A DNA stretch of 64,000 bases from Chloroflexota bacterium (GCA_009773005.1 WOUT01000005.1:87231-151230); one strand, 5' to 3'; positions 51,784-62,051 are shown, counted from the first letter of the stretch. The notes: generated by a model from the letters alone, not told the origin. Numbers and translations are program-made.

Positions 51784-53442
51784 TTAGGTGATCTCTTTTT
51801 CTTCTTTAGTAATCTTGCGGAACGCATCACGAATCGGAAGCAGTCCGAAATTAAGTTTCAGGTTCGGATCAAGCTTTTCACCGTAGTAATCTACAAGTAT
51901 CCGTGGCGGAGAGATCTTTTGAGTGGCCAACGATACTACGATCATCAATAGCATAGATACAAAGAATGCCACGAAAGAACTAATGTAGACCGCATCCCAT
52001 AGAGCACACCACCAGCCATCGCTGTAAACTCCCAAGTCTGCTGTAAACTCGCACACCACCGCCGTGGACTGACCACCCAGACCGGTCTTGAAGAAGAATA
52101 ACGTCGCTACAGCCCAGGTGATAAAGCCGCCAAGAAAAGCGGCAACCGCCCCCCATGAATTCGCCTTCTTCCAATACATGCCAAAAGCGAAAGGTACGAA
52201 AAGCCCTACCAACAGTAACGACCAGGCAAGGATTGAAAGTTCATATATCGTCCTCGCCCACATAGCAATGGAGACCGCGACCAAAGCGTTAACAACGACC
52301 ATGATACGGGTCGCCCATAATGCTTTTTTTCCTTCCAGTTTTTTGCCAGTGATCACTGGAATCAAGTTCTCGGTTACGGCTGACGCGCCAGCCAGCAAAG
52401 AACTGTCAGATGTGCTCATCAAGGCAGAAGTCAGTGCCGCGATGAAGATCGCTGTCAATATAGCGGGCAAATGGGTCATGGCTGCTGAGACAAGCAGGTA
52501 GCTGGTGTCCTCCAGCCCCGGGCTCAGTTTGAAGACCATAATACCGATCAACGGTGACATGATGCCGAAGAACAGGTACATAATGCCTGCGCCGTACGAA
52601 CCATAAACAGAGGTGGCCTGGTTGCGGGCTGCCATGGAGCGCTGCATCAAGTCCTGGGTCGCCACAGATCCCAAACCAATTGCCATCCATGCTGCTACCC
52701 AGTACATCCACCCTGTTAATCCGGTATATCCCAGGTAACCTTCAGTTACGCTGGGTAATAACCTGAATGGTTCAGAAACATAAGTGGATCCCGCCCCTTC
52801 GATCAAGCCAGGGAAGCCGCCCACCGCCTTAAGCATAACAACAAAAACGAGTGTGATGCCGCCGGCGGTAAAAAACATCTGGAAGAAATCAAGTAACGTA
52901 TCTGCCAGCATACCTCCCATGGTGGTGTAAGCTGCCACGATCGTGATAATAATGATCATGCCCCAGGTCGGATCAATTCCGAAGATACCTTGTGCAATTG
53001 CACCGCCAGCCACAATTTGCGCAGCTGTCCATGAGAAGTAGGTCAACATTTGCGCGATGACCGAAAGCACGATCATGGTCTTGTTGTAACGTCGTTCAAA
53101 GAAATCAACAACGGTCAGATATTTTGCCCGCCGCATAAGGCGAACGAAGAACAAACCTGAAATGAACAGACAGGCTGCTGCTCCAAACGGGTCAAAGATT
53201 ACTCCTTGAAAGCCGTAATCATAAGCGGTTTGAGAAGCGCCCATCAAGGTTTCGGCGGCGAACCAGGTTGCCATAATGGAAGCAGCCGCCATATGGATCG
53301 GCAGTCTTCGCCCTGCCACAACATAATCTGTATTGTCTTGAACCTTACGCCCTGCCCAAATTCCCACTGCAAGACGAATTGCGAAGAATATTGCAATAAA
53401 CAGAATCACCAACCATGCATATTCATAACCTTCAAGTATCAT
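51784..53442 (-). CDS. Sodium:solute symporter (SSS family)
   Basis: 552 residues, about 13-14 membrane helices. SSS features: NTDYVVAGRRLPIHMAAASIMATWFAAETLMGAS early, GPWG-like loops replaced by FDPFGAA, and the sodium-site helix around LTSALMSTSDSSLLAGASAVTENL. Family members import sugars, amino acids, betaines or organic acids with Na+. The PatA-like aminotransferase gene lies 46 bp upstream in the same operon, so an amine or amino acid is the likely substrate. Confidence 0.88.
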   Translation of the reverse strand: MILEGYEYAWLVILFIAIFFAIRLAVGIWAGRKVQDNTDYVVAGRRLPIHMAAASIMATWFAAETLMGASQTAYDYGFQGVIFDPFGAAACLFISGLFFVRLMRRAKYLTVVDFFERRYNKTMIVLSVIAQMLTYFSWTAAQIVAGGAIAQGIFGIDPTWGMIIIITIVAAYTTMGGMLADTLLDFFQMFFTAGGITLVFVVMLKAVGGFPGLIEGAGSTYVSEPFRLLPSVTEGYLGYTGLTGWMYWVAAWMAIGLGSVATQDLMQRSMAARNQATSVYGSYGAGIMYLFFGIMSPLIGIMVFKLSPGLEDTSYLLVSAAMTHLPAILTAIFIAALTSALMSTSDSSLLAGASAVTENLIPVITGKKLEGKKALWATRIMVVVNALVAVSIAMWARTIYELSILAWSLLLVGLFVPFAFGMYWKKANSWGAVAAFLGGFITWAVATLFFFKTGLGGQSTAVVCEFTADLGVYSDGWWCALWDAVYISSFVAFFVSMLLMIVVSLATQKISPPRILVDYYGEKLDPNLKLNFGLLPIRDAFRKITKEEKEIT

Positions 53443-53488
53443 CTTTCCCTTCCCTTTCTATCAAATGATTTGAAAAGTTTGGCACAGG

Positions 53489-54847
53489 TTAAAACGTTTT
53501 GTTTACTTCTTTTAGAACATCTTCCAACCGATTTAAGACCAAATCGATCTGTTCATATGTAATGACCAGCGGTGGTTCAATACGAATGGTATGGGCGCTT
53601 GTGAGCGTTCCAGCAACCAAAACGCCGCGTTTGAACAAACCAGAAGCGACTTGATATCCAATTTCAGGACTCTGGAAATGCTGACCGATCAAAAGACCTT
53701 TACCACATACGAAATCGTAAATCTTCGGGAATTTCTTCACAAAATCCTGAAGTTTTGGCATCAGGTAGGCGCCTTTTTCAGCAGCCATTTTCGGAAAATC
53801 TTCTTTCAAGGCGACATTGATGGACGCAATCGCCGCCGAGCAAGCCAATGCCCCGCCGCCGGTAGTGGTGGTGTGGATAAACGGGTTCGGGTACATCATA
53901 CACTGCCATATTTCCGGTGTGGAGCAAAAAGCGCTGATCGGCATCACACCGCCGCCCAGTGATTTTGCCACTGCGAGAATGTCCGGCACTACATTCCAAT
54001 GTTCAACTCCCCAAAGTTTTCCAGTTCGACCGAGACCGGTTTGTACTTCATCCGCGATCAAGAGGACGCCGTAGTCCTTGGTGGCTTTTCGGATACGCGG
54101 CCAGAAATCATCCGGCGGAACAATCGCGCCGGCTTCGCCTTGAATGGGTTCCATCAAGACCGCTGCAATTCCAATCCCTACCTTTTTGCAGATCTCAAGT
54201 TGTTTTTCTACCGCACCCGCATCACCAAATGGAACATGGTAGACAGGTCCGGCATAGAGCAGACCTGGGGGTTCACGGTAATCAGCTTTGCCCATCATGG
54301 AAAGGGAGCCCATCGTTTTGCCGTGAAAACCGCTTGTGGCAACAATAAAGCCCGGTTTCCCGGTGTACATTTTGGCTAATTTGATCGCACCTTCGATCGC
54401 TTCGGTTCCACTTGCACAGAAGAAGGAGTATTGAATATCTCCCGGCGTAATATCTGCCATCATGTGCGCCAGCACACCCCTTAACGGGTCAATCAGTTCC
54501 TGGCTGGGCATCGGCGTTCGCTGCAGTTGCGCCGCGACAGCGGCAACCACATCCGGATGACTCCAGCCATGGTCCATCATTCCATACCCTCCCAGGCAGT
54601 CGATATATTCTCGGCCAAGGACGTCAGCAAAGATCGCTCCTCTGCCGTTCCATTCAGTGACGGCCCAGTCCCCGGCTTCTGTAACCGACTTTCGATATTC
54701 CAGCCAATTTTTATTGAAATATTCAGCAAAATTGTTTTTGCTTTCTTCAATAATCGCTTTGCCTTCATCCTGAGTAACAATTGGTTTCTTAATTATTCCG
54801 AGCCAGCGATCGGAATAAGCCAAAGCCTCTTTCGTGTTTTGCGGCAT
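53489..54847 (-). CDS. Class III aminotransferase, putrescine-aminotransferase-like
   Basis: 452 residues, near the length of E. coli PatA/YgjG, which it resembles strikingly: EYRKSVTEAGDWAVTEW, EYIDCLGGYGMMDHG, YSFFCASGTEAIEGAIKLAK, GFHGKTMGSLS, MEPIQGEAGAIVPP, DEVQTGLGRTGKLWG, and Lys295 in AVAKSLGGGVMPI as PLP site; IRIEPPLVITYEQ near the end. The PatA reaction moves an amino group from putrescine to 2-oxoglutarate, giving 4-aminobutanal. Cadaverine or another diamine is possible. Diverges from an Lrp regulator. Confidence 0.87.
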   Translation of the reverse strand: MPQNTKEALAYSDRWLGIIKKPIVTQDEGKAIIEESKNNFAEYFNKNWLEYRKSVTEAGDWAVTEWNGRGAIFADVLGREYIDCLGGYGMMDHGWSHPDVVAAVAAQLQRTPMPSQELIDPLRGVLAHMMADITPGDIQYSFFCASGTEAIEGAIKLAKMYTGKPGFIVATSGFHGKTMGSLSMMGKADYREPPGLLYAGPVYHVPFGDAGAVEKQLEICKKVGIGIAAVLMEPIQGEAGAIVPPDDFWPRIRKATKDYGVLLIADEVQTGLGRTGKLWGVEHWNVVPDILAVAKSLGGGVMPISAFCSTPEIWQCMMYPNPFIHTTTTGGGALACSAAIASINVALKEDFPKMAAEKGAYLMPKLQDFVKKFPKIYDFVCGKGLLIGQHFQSPEIGYQVASGLFKRGVLVAGTLTSAHTIRIEPPLVITYEQIDLVLNRLEDVLKEVNKTF

Positions 54848-55279
54848 ATCAACTTCTCCTTTTATTGAAAATAGGTTTTTGGATTCAAGTGAGAGTTACA
54901 ACTTTTGACTGGATTCGTTGCCGATATCACGTAAAAAACCTGATTACAATACCGATAGTACGATAAAACAAAAAGAATGTTGCTTTTTTTCTCCTTTATA
55001 TTATGGCAAATTTTATTGGGAAGTCAAGTACTTTTTATTTCGTGTTATTTCGGATCAGAAACTAAGTTTTTTTCAGGTCAAAAACAAGGTGAGTATTAAC
55101 GAGAAGTATCTACGACGCAGAAAGCTTTGTGAATGAATATGCACAGAAAACGATCGGTGATTTTCATAGACCGTCATTAGGTTTTCCCTCTGGTTCAAGT
55201 TGGTTGATTATCCATTATATTACTTATTGTATTTTTCGGAAAACATATCTATAATATACGTAAATCTCGGAAAGAAATA
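54848..55279. other. Divergent intergenic region, aminotransferase/Lrp
   Basis: 430 bp, very A/T-rich (e.g. around 55200-55260). Probably holds both promoters and Lrp sites; no single motif stands out by eye. Confidence 0.4.
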
Positions 55280-55765
55280 GTGGTCACCATGATAAAAATA
55301 GACACAATCGATAAAAAAATATCTGATCTCTTGATCGAGGACGGCAGGATGAGTTGCACAAAAATTGCCTCCAGAATAGGCGGCATTTCTGAGCGTGCTG
55401 TTCGTTATCGGATTGACCGGTTAATAAAGAACAAGATCATATCAATACATGGCAACGTCCATGCTGAAGGGCTTGGACTGGCTGTTTTTGCCGATGTATT
55501 CATCGAAGTTGAACCCTCCCTTGTTCAGAAGATCGCTCAACAACTTGCTTCCTACGAATCCATCAGTTATGTTGCTTGCTCTACTGGTCAAAATGACATT
55601 AGTATCCAGGTATTTGCCCACGATAACAACGAGTTATTTAACTTTGTAACCGATGTCATTGGTCAAATTTCAGGAATTAGAAAAACCCATATTTCCTTCG
55701 TTCCATTGAGAATTAAAGACGACCAAATCTGGCATATTCCTTCGTTTTGTGTTCAGGAAGATTAA
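55280..55765 (+). CDS. Lrp/AsnC-family transcriptional regulator
   Basis: 161 residues from GTG 55280 (GGAAAG five bases upstream; ATG 55289 is the alternative). N-terminal helix-turn-helix (IDKKISDLLIEDGRMSCTKIASRIGGISERAVRYRIDRL) and a C-terminal RAM ligand domain with VACSTGQNDISIQVFA. Family members bind amino acids and control transport and catabolism. It lies between the divergent symporter/aminotransferase operon and the amine-degradation operon, so likely controls both. Confidence 0.88.
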   Translation: MVTMIKIDTIDKKISDLLIEDGRMSCTKIASRIGGISERAVRYRIDRLIKNKIISIHGNVHAEGLGLAVFADVFIEVEPSLVQKIAQQLASYESISYVACSTGQNDISIQVFAHDNNELFNFVTDVIGQISGIRKTHISFVPLRIKDDQIWHIPSFCVQED

Positions 55766-55862
55766 CCTCTTGAACATCTAACCTGCGTTTTCCATTATCG
55801 GTAAGTTTGATAACTACATGGACATTACCTCGTGAAATATTTACCACTTAAAAAGAGGTTAA
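55762..55862 (+). other. Structured leader between the Lrp and permease genes
   Basis: Perfect 10-bp inverted repeat TTAACCTCTT (55762-55771) and AAGAGGTTAA (55853-55862) enclosing 81 nt with an inner GGTAA/TTACC pair. It overlaps the Lrp stop codon and ends 25 bp before the permease start. Confidence 0.4.
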
Positions 55863-55887
55863 CTATACGCAATAACAGGAGGAACGT

Positions 55888-57486
55888 ATGGCAATAGAAT
55901 CCAGCAAAGAAATATTCACAAAGACCGAGAAGAGTAAACTCAAAAGAGAATTGACCCTGTTACCCCTTTTTGGGTTGATCTACTTCACGGTTTGCGGTGG
56001 AGCATTTGGCGCTGAACCTATGGTGGGATTATCTGGACCTGGTTTGGCTTTGCTCTTGATGGTTATTACCCCTTTGGTTTTTAGCATTCCAAATATGCTG
56101 ATGGTCCGTGAAATGCAATCCATGATGCCTGTTGAAGGCGGTTACTATCATTGGGTTAAACAGGCTTTTGGGCCTTTCGCCGGGTTTATGTCCGGATGGA
56201 TGAACTGGGTTGTCTCCTGGGTTGACGTATCCATTTACCCCGTGTGGACTGCCTGGTATCTAAGTTATTTTATACCTCAACTCTCTGAAGGTGGGACGAT
56301 CTTCGGTAGAGAATTCTCATCTGACTTCCTCTCCTGGATCGTTGCGGCCATTCTCATCATTTCTATATCACTTTTGAATATGCGAGGCGCCAGGCTCTCG
56401 GGTCTAACGACCAACTGGTTGGGGCTTTTTATGATCATCCCGCTGGTGATCATGTCCGGGTTTGGCATCTATGCATGGATAGCCTCTGGCACAACCCCCC
56501 AAATCCCGTTCCTCGCAGGTGGAGCTGATGTGACGGCTCCAAATGTCATGGCGGCTTTAAGTGTCGGTATATATGTAGCCATGTGGAACTTTATGGGGTG
56601 GGAATTGCCAACCGCTGCAGGAGATGAAATTAAAGAACCAAAAAAGACTTACCCACGCGCAATGGCTCTTGTGCTGGTTGCGGCAATCTTGTCTTATTCC
56701 ATCCCGACGGTCGCAGGCTTATATGGCGGCGCTGGCGAGAACGGCAGCTATCAAATGTGGGGCATTGAAGAAAACAACCCTGGTGAGGGTATCGGCGTGG
56801 TTCTCGCCGAAAGCGGTGTGACTGAAACACAGATCGGCGACTGGGGTGTTGACACTTCCGTCGATGCAGGTTGGGAGTTCCCCACGATTGCCCACAAAAT
56901 TGGTGACAAAGTAGCCGGTAAAGACAGCGGGCTTTCTTACTTCCTCGGTGCGATTGTTGGTGTGTCTGCCATTCTTTCAATGATCGGATTATTCATCGGC
57001 AACGGATTAGGAGGAACGCGTGTACCTTACGCAATGGCTGAAGACGGGATGATGCCAAAATGGCTGAATAAAGTCCACCCAAAATATGGAACTCCGTGGG
57101 TGTCGATCCTCGTTTGCGGCGTGTTCTATTTAATCTTTTCCACTTCAGCTTTCCAGAATCTCGTAGTCATCGATGTTTTCCTGAATATGCTTGTATTGAT
57201 GGCTGAGATATTTGCTCTGGTTGTCTTGCGCATTAAGAAACCCCTGTTACCCCGCAATAAAGTTCCGGGTGGGGTGTTAGGGCTGGTCTACATTGTGGTA
57301 GCGCCGCTTTCAATAATTGTGCTTGCAATCGTTAGCCAGGTTAGTGATTTTGGCTGGCAGGGCGCAATCGGCTGGGGTCTTATCGCCATGGCGATAGGCG
57401 CAATATTATTCTTCCCCATTCAGAAATGGGTGAAGAAGGGTGTTCCTGATGTCGACCCTTATGTCCTTAATACTATCGAAACATAA
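55888..57486 (+). CDS. APC-superfamily amino acid/polyamine permease
   Basis: 532 residues, about 12 membrane helices. Early helix with FGLIYFTVCGGAFGAEPMVGLSGPGLALLLMVITPLVFSIP, then MPVEGGYYHWVKQAFGPFAGFMSGWMNW, the typical APC TM1-TM3 pattern, and GWELPTAAGDEIKEPKKTYPRAM in TM6. A large loop (about 285-350) is longer than usual. Substrate likely an amine or amino acid given the neighbours. ACAGGAGGAACGT precedes the ATG. Confidence 0.88.
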   Translation: MAIESSKEIFTKTEKSKLKRELTLLPLFGLIYFTVCGGAFGAEPMVGLSGPGLALLLMVITPLVFSIPNMLMVREMQSMMPVEGGYYHWVKQAFGPFAGFMSGWMNWVVSWVDVSIYPVWTAWYLSYFIPQLSEGGTIFGREFSSDFLSWIVAAILIISISLLNMRGARLSGLTTNWLGLFMIIPLVIMSGFGIYAWIASGTTPQIPFLAGGADVTAPNVMAALSVGIYVAMWNFMGWELPTAAGDEIKEPKKTYPRAMALVLVAAILSYSIPTVAGLYGGAGENGSYQMWGIEENNPGEGIGVVLAESGVTETQIGDWGVDTSVDAGWEFPTIAHKIGDKVAGKDSGLSYFLGAIVGVSAILSMIGLFIGNGLGGTRVPYAMAEDGMMPKWLNKVHPKYGTPWVSILVCGVFYLIFSTSAFQNLVVIDVFLNMLVLMAEIFALVVLRIKKPLLPRNKVPGGVLGLVYIVVAPLSIIVLAIVSQVSDFGWQGAIGWGLIAMAIGAILFFPIQKWVKKGVPDVDPYVLNTIET

Positions 57487-57525
57487 TATGTTATCCAACT
57501 TTTGACTGAAATAAAGGAGAAAACA

Positions 57526-58731
57526 ATGAGGGTATTGTTAGTAGGTGTTGGCGGAGTGGGCGAAGCAATTGCAGTAATTGCCGCAAAACGAAAATGGCTT
57601 GAATTGATGGTCTTGGCTGACTATAATAAAGCGCGGGCAGATGAAGTGCAAGCAAAATTGAAAGATGACAAGAAATTCCCTTCAGAATTTATCGACGCCG
57701 GCAAGAAAGAAATGATCGTCGCAATGGCAAAAAAATACGGCGTTAACTTGATCATGAACGCTTGCGACCCCAGTTTCAACATCCCTATTTTTGATGCCGC
57801 CTTTGAAGCCGGTTGCAACTATATGGATATGGCGATGACTCTTTCAGAGCCGCATCCGAAAGATCCCTTCAAGAAAACAGGCGTGAAACTGGGGGATTAC
57901 CAGTTTGAGCGGGCAAAAAAATGGAAGGAAAAAGGTTTGCTCGCTTTGCTGGGTTTGGGTGTGGAACCCGGCATGGCAGATGTGTTTGCAAAATATGCTG
58001 AACTGCACTTGTTTGATGAAATTGAAGAAGTGGGCATTCGTGACGGCGCAAATCTAACGGTTAAGGGCTACGATTTCGCCCCGAATTTTTCAATTTGGAC
58101 CACCATTGAAGAGTGCCTGAACCCGCCGGTGATCTGGGAAAAAGGCAGGAAGTGGTTCACTACCGAACCATTCTCTGAACCCGAAGTGTTTGACTTTCCG
58201 GGCGGCATCGGAAAAGTGGAATGTGTTAATGTTGAACACGAAGAGGTTTTGCTCGTTCCGCGTTACGTTAAATGCAATCGCGTCACCTTCAAATACGGTT
58301 TGGGCGACGAATTCATCGGCATCTTGAAAACCTTGCATATGATCGGACTGGATAACAAAGAACCCATCAAAGTCAAGGGCGTTGAAGTTGCCCCTCGCGA
58401 TGTAGTTGCTGCTTGCCTGCCTGATCCCGCCCGCTTGGGCTATCTGATGGAGGGCGCTACATGTGCTGGAACTTGGGTAAAAGGCAAAAAGGATGGCAAA
58501 GAAAAACAGGTTTACCTGTATCAGGTGGCAGACAACAAAGAATGCATGAAACGCTTGAAATGCCAGGTTGTAGTCGCTCAAACCGCTTTTAATGCCGTGA
58601 TCGGAATGGAATTGATCGACACCGGGGTCTGGAAAGGCGCCGGAGTTGAGGGACCAGAGGCTTTTGACCCGATTCCTTTTATGGATCTCATGGGTGAATA
58701 TGGCTTCCCATGGGGCATCAAGGAATGGTAA
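57526..58731 (+). CDS. Saccharopine-dehydrogenase-like oxidoreductase
   Basis: 401 residues from ATG 57526 (AAAGGAGAAAACA upstream). N-terminal Rossmann fold with VLLVGVGGVGEAIAVIAAKR, then MNACDPSFNIPIFDAAFEAGCNYMDMAM and LLGLGVEPGMADVFAKYA, all typical for the saccharopine dehydrogenase/carboxynorspermidine synthase family. These join or cleave an amino acid and an aldehyde or keto acid through a reduced imine. Next to amine transport and aldehyde enzymes, it may act on a diamine, its aldehyde or lysine. Confidence 0.83.
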   Translation: MRVLLVGVGGVGEAIAVIAAKRKWLELMVLADYNKARADEVQAKLKDDKKFPSEFIDAGKKEMIVAMAKKYGVNLIMNACDPSFNIPIFDAAFEAGCNYMDMAMTLSEPHPKDPFKKTGVKLGDYQFERAKKWKEKGLLALLGLGVEPGMADVFAKYAELHLFDEIEEVGIRDGANLTVKGYDFAPNFSIWTTIEECLNPPVIWEKGRKWFTTEPFSEPEVFDFPGGIGKVECVNVEHEEVLLVPRYVKCNRVTFKYGLGDEFIGILKTLHMIGLDNKEPIKVKGVEVAPRDVVAACLPDPARLGYLMEGATCAGTWVKGKKDGKEKQVYLYQVADNKECMKRLKCQVVVAQTAFNAVIGMELIDTGVWKGAGVEGPEAFDPIPFMDLMGEYGFPWGIKEW

Positions 58732-58842
58732 CGATCTTGCAAAACCTGCATAAAATAAAATCTCCATCTTCATTTTATTTAATGGGGCAGGAGAGCCTAA
58801 GTCCAATAACAATCCGTTCAATATTATTTTTAGGAGATCCCC

Positions 58843-60741
58843 ATGCCCAACGGATACAACGGTAAGATACTTCATGTAAATCTCACAGATGAGATTATTT
58901 CTATTGAAACCCCGCCGGAAAGTTTCTATCGGACGTATATGGGGGGGAGCGCATTCGGACTTCATTATATTTTAAACGAAGTTCCAAAGGGGATTGAACC
59001 GCTCTCTCCGGAAAACATCCTCACGTTGATGTTATCAGTAACAACCGGTGCGCCCATCTCTGGTCAAAGCCGCATCAATGCAAATGCAAAAAGTCCAATG
59101 ACCGGCGGTATCGGAGATTCACAAGCCGGCGGGTTCTTTCCAGCCGAGTTAAAATTTGCGGGGTTTGACGGAATTGTAATTCGTGGTAAATCTCAAAAAC
59201 CGGTTTACCTTTCAATTTTGCATGGAACAGCCAAACTAAATGATGCCAGTCATTTATGGGGTAAGCAAACCCGTGAGGTTGATCAAGCAGTCAAAGCCGA
59301 AATCGGAGATATTAAAGCGCAAGTCATGCAAATCGGTCCGGGCGCTGAAAATGGGGTTCGCTATTCAAGTATTATTAATATGGCAAACCGGAATAATGGC
59401 CGCACTGGCATGGGGCTGGTTATGGCCAGCAAGAATTTGAAAGCGATTGTTGTGCGCGGTACTGAAAAAGTAAAAGTGGCTGATCTTAAAACATTATCAG
59501 CGCTGGCAAAAACGGGGGCGAACAATATGTCCACCAATCCGGATATGGACGGAATTGGGAAACTGGGCACAGCAAGCGTTGTCGTCCCACAAAATGCGCT
59601 TGGTACTCTTCCTACGCGCAACTATTCTGAAGCGTTTTTTGAACACGCAGAAGCGCTGAGCGGTGAGACCATGGCAGAAACGATCTTGAAAAGGCGGGAA
59701 ACCTGTTTTTCCTGTGTTGTGCGTTGCAAGCGGGTAATTGAAGCGGAATATAACGGCATCACAATTGACCCATATTATGGCGGACCGGAATATGAAACGC
59801 TCGGTACCTTTGGTTCCATGTGCGGAATTCAAAGCCTTGAAGCCGTTTCATTAGCGAATCAAATTTGCAACGCTTATGGAGTGGATTCGATCACATGCGG
59901 CGCGACGATCGCGTTTGCAATCGAGTGCTACGAAAAAGGCATCATCAATTCGAAGGACACTGGTGGAATAGAACTGAAATTTGGAAATACAGATGCAGTT
60001 CTGCAGGTGTTGGGTGAAATCGTGAATTGCTCTACACCTTTTGGCAAGGTTCTGGCTGAAGGATCTGCCAGGGCGGCAGAGGCTTTTGGAGCAGAATCAA
60101 GGAAATGTCTTACAACTGTGAAAAACGAAGAAGCGCCAATGCATATGCCCCAGGCAAAAAAATCACTGGCACTCATCTACGCTGTAAATCCATTCGGGGC
60201 TGACCATCAATCCAGCGAGCACGACTGGATGTATGAAGAAGGTACTTCGCAACTCTATCTGGATCGGCTCGCATTACTCGGGTTAAACACACCTCCCCCG
60301 GCAGGTGATTTTGGTCCCGAAAAAGTCCGCTTTGCCTACCTGACCCAATTCTTCTATAGTATGCTGGACACTCTTGAGCTTTGCCAATTTGTCTTCGGAC
60401 CTGCCTGGACGCTTTTTGGACCGCAAGAAACCCTCGACATGGTGAAGGCGGTTACGGGTTGGGATGTTACACTTGACGAATTAATGAAAGTTGGCGAGCG
60501 CCGGTTGAATATGCTCAGGGCATTCAACGCACGCGAAGGGTTTACTACTGCGGAAGATGTATTGCCCGAGAAGTTCTTCACGCCGATCGTGGGCAAAGGA
60601 GTCAGCGCCGGAGTTGCGGTAAACAGGGATGATTTGTCTGCTGCACTCAATCAGTATTACAATGCAGTCGGGTGGACAAATAATGGAAACCCGACACAAA
60701 ATAAACTCAAGGAATTGGGACTGGATTGGATTACTCTCTAA
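58843..60741 (+). CDS. Tungsten-type aldehyde:ferredoxin oxidoreductase
   Basis: 632 residues. N-terminal AOR domain: YNGKILHVNLTDEIISIE, YMGGSAFGLHYI, SGQSRINANAKSPMTGGIGDSQAGGFFPAELKFAGFDGIVIRGKS. The 4Fe-4S ligands are Cys288, Cys291 and Cys295 in CFSCVVRCK, plus LELCQF in the C-terminal part; ADHQSSEHDWMYEE binds the pterin cofactor side. The enzyme oxidises aldehydes to acids and reduces ferredoxin in the cytoplasm. The aldehyde could be the product of either aminotransferase here. Ribosome site TAGGAGATCCCC. Confidence 0.92.
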   Translation: MPNGYNGKILHVNLTDEIISIETPPESFYRTYMGGSAFGLHYILNEVPKGIEPLSPENILTLMLSVTTGAPISGQSRINANAKSPMTGGIGDSQAGGFFPAELKFAGFDGIVIRGKSQKPVYLSILHGTAKLNDASHLWGKQTREVDQAVKAEIGDIKAQVMQIGPGAENGVRYSSIINMANRNNGRTGMGLVMASKNLKAIVVRGTEKVKVADLKTLSALAKTGANNMSTNPDMDGIGKLGTASVVVPQNALGTLPTRNYSEAFFEHAEALSGETMAETILKRRETCFSCVVRCKRVIEAEYNGITIDPYYGGPEYETLGTFGSMCGIQSLEAVSLANQICNAYGVDSITCGATIAFAIECYEKGIINSKDTGGIELKFGNTDAVLQVLGEIVNCSTPFGKVLAEGSARAAEAFGAESRKCLTTVKNEEAPMHMPQAKKSLALIYAVNPFGADHQSSEHDWMYEEGTSQLYLDRLALLGLNTPPPAGDFGPEKVRFAYLTQFFYSMLDTLELCQFVFGPAWTLFGPQETLDMVKAVTGWDVTLDELMKVGERRLNMLRAFNAREGFTTAEDVLPEKFFTPIVGKGVSAGVAVNRDDLSAALNQYYNAVGWTNNGNPTQNKLKELGLDWITL

Positions 60742-60776
60742 TCCCGAAAAGTCACAGGAAACCTGGATATAAAAAT

Positions 60777-62051
60777 ATGATCAACTATCAAGAAAATTTT
60801 GAACATCTTTCGCCTGTATGGACCCATTATTCAGATATTATTGTCGATCATGGCGAAGGCTGCTATCTCTACGCCACCGACGGCCGAAAATTCCTCGATT
60901 TCACCTGCGGAATTGGCGTCACAAATACTGGCCATTGTCATCCAAAAGTTGTCGAAGCCATCCGCAACCAGGCCGGGTTATTGCTGCACGGTCAGGCAAA
61001 TCTAGTCACTCATAAACCAATGCTTGAGCTGGTCGATGAAATGCGCACGATTGTTCCGAAAAACCTGGATGGATTCTTCTTCAGCAATTCCGGCGCCGAG
61101 GCGGTTGAAGGCGCATTAAAACTGGCCCGCCACGCCACGGGTCGCCCTAATGTGATCGTTTTTCAGGGCAGCTTCCATGGTCGAACAGCTGCCACAATGA
61201 CCATGACCACCTCAAAAACCATCTACAAAGCAGGTTATCAACCCTTAATGCCTGGCGTTTTTGTTACTCCCTTCCCTTACTCATTGAAATATGGCTGGGA
61301 CGATGAAAAAACAAGCCAATGGTGCCTTGAAGAACTCGAATTCCTGCTGCTAACGCAAACCGCTCCACAAGAAACAGCCGCGATTTTCATTGAACCCGTG
61401 CTCGGTGAAGGCGGATATGTGGTTCCACCTGCTTCATTTATGAAGGGGTTACGCGAAATATGTAACCAGCATGGAATTTTACTCGCTATGGATGAGATTC
61501 AGTCAGGGCTTGGCCGTACCGGAAAATGGTTTGGTCACCAGCACTTTGACATTGAACCAGATATCATGACCATTGCCAAAGGGCTCGCCTCCGGTATGCC
61601 AATTTCCAGCGTGGTCAGCCGGTTGGATCTGATGAAAAAGTGGATTCCCGGTTCACATGGCGGAACATATGGCGGCAATGCTGTTGCTGCCGCTGCCGGA
61701 ACAGCGACCATCCAGGCGATGAAAGAAGAAAAAATGCTCGAAAATGCTCGGGCTCGCGGCTCTCAATTAGTTGCAGGGCTAGAATATTTACGGGAAAAAT
61801 ATCCACAAATTGTAGAGATTCGCGGTTTGGGATTAATGATCGGAACCGAATTCCGTGACGCAAAAGGCAAACCAGACAAGAAAACTGCCAAGGCGGTCGT
61901 CCATGAATGTGCTGACCGGTACATGATGCTGCTAACATCAGGTCCCTGGGACAACACAATCCGCTGGATCCCACCGCTGGTCGTGACCAAAGAACAGATG
62001 GATGATGCTCTAAATATTTTTGAAGCCTCCCTTGAAGCGGCAACAAAATAA
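60777..62051 (+). CDS. Class III aminotransferase, 4-aminobutyrate-type
   Basis: 424 residues from ATG 60777; the open frame starts earlier inside the AOR gene. Features: LYATDGRKFLDFTCGIGVTNTGHCHPKVVEA, FFSNSGAEAVEGALKLARHATGRPNVI, SFHGRTAATMTMT, FIEPVLGEGGYVVPP, DEIQSGLGRTGKWFG and Lys268 in TIAKGLASGMPIS. The pattern is that of GABA aminotransferases; taurine or other omega-amino acids are possible. The product aldehyde would feed the acylating dehydrogenase just downstream. Confidence 0.87.
   Translation: MINYQENFEHLSPVWTHYSDIIVDHGEGCYLYATDGRKFLDFTCGIGVTNTGHCHPKVVEAIRNQAGLLLHGQANLVTHKPMLELVDEMRTIVPKNLDGFFFSNSGAEAVEGALKLARHATGRPNVIVFQGSFHGRTAATMTMTTSKTIYKAGYQPLMPGVFVTPFPYSLKYGWDDEKTSQWCLEELEFLLLTQTAPQETAAIFIEPVLGEGGYVVPPASFMKGLREICNQHGILLAMDEIQSGLGRTGKWFGHQHFDIEPDIMTIAKGLASGMPISSVVSRLDLMKKWIPGSHGGTYGGNAVAAAAGTATIQAMKEEKMLENARARGSQLVAGLEYLREKYPQIVEIRGLGLMIGTEFRDAKGKPDKKTAKAVVHECADRYMMLLTSGPWDNTIRWIPPLVVTKEQMDDALNIFEASLEAATK

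Noticed and set aside
58090-58965. 291-codon leftward ORF
   Set aside because: Lies antisense to the saccharopine-dehydrogenase-like and AOR genes, has no ribosome site and no family pattern; shadow of high-GC third positions.
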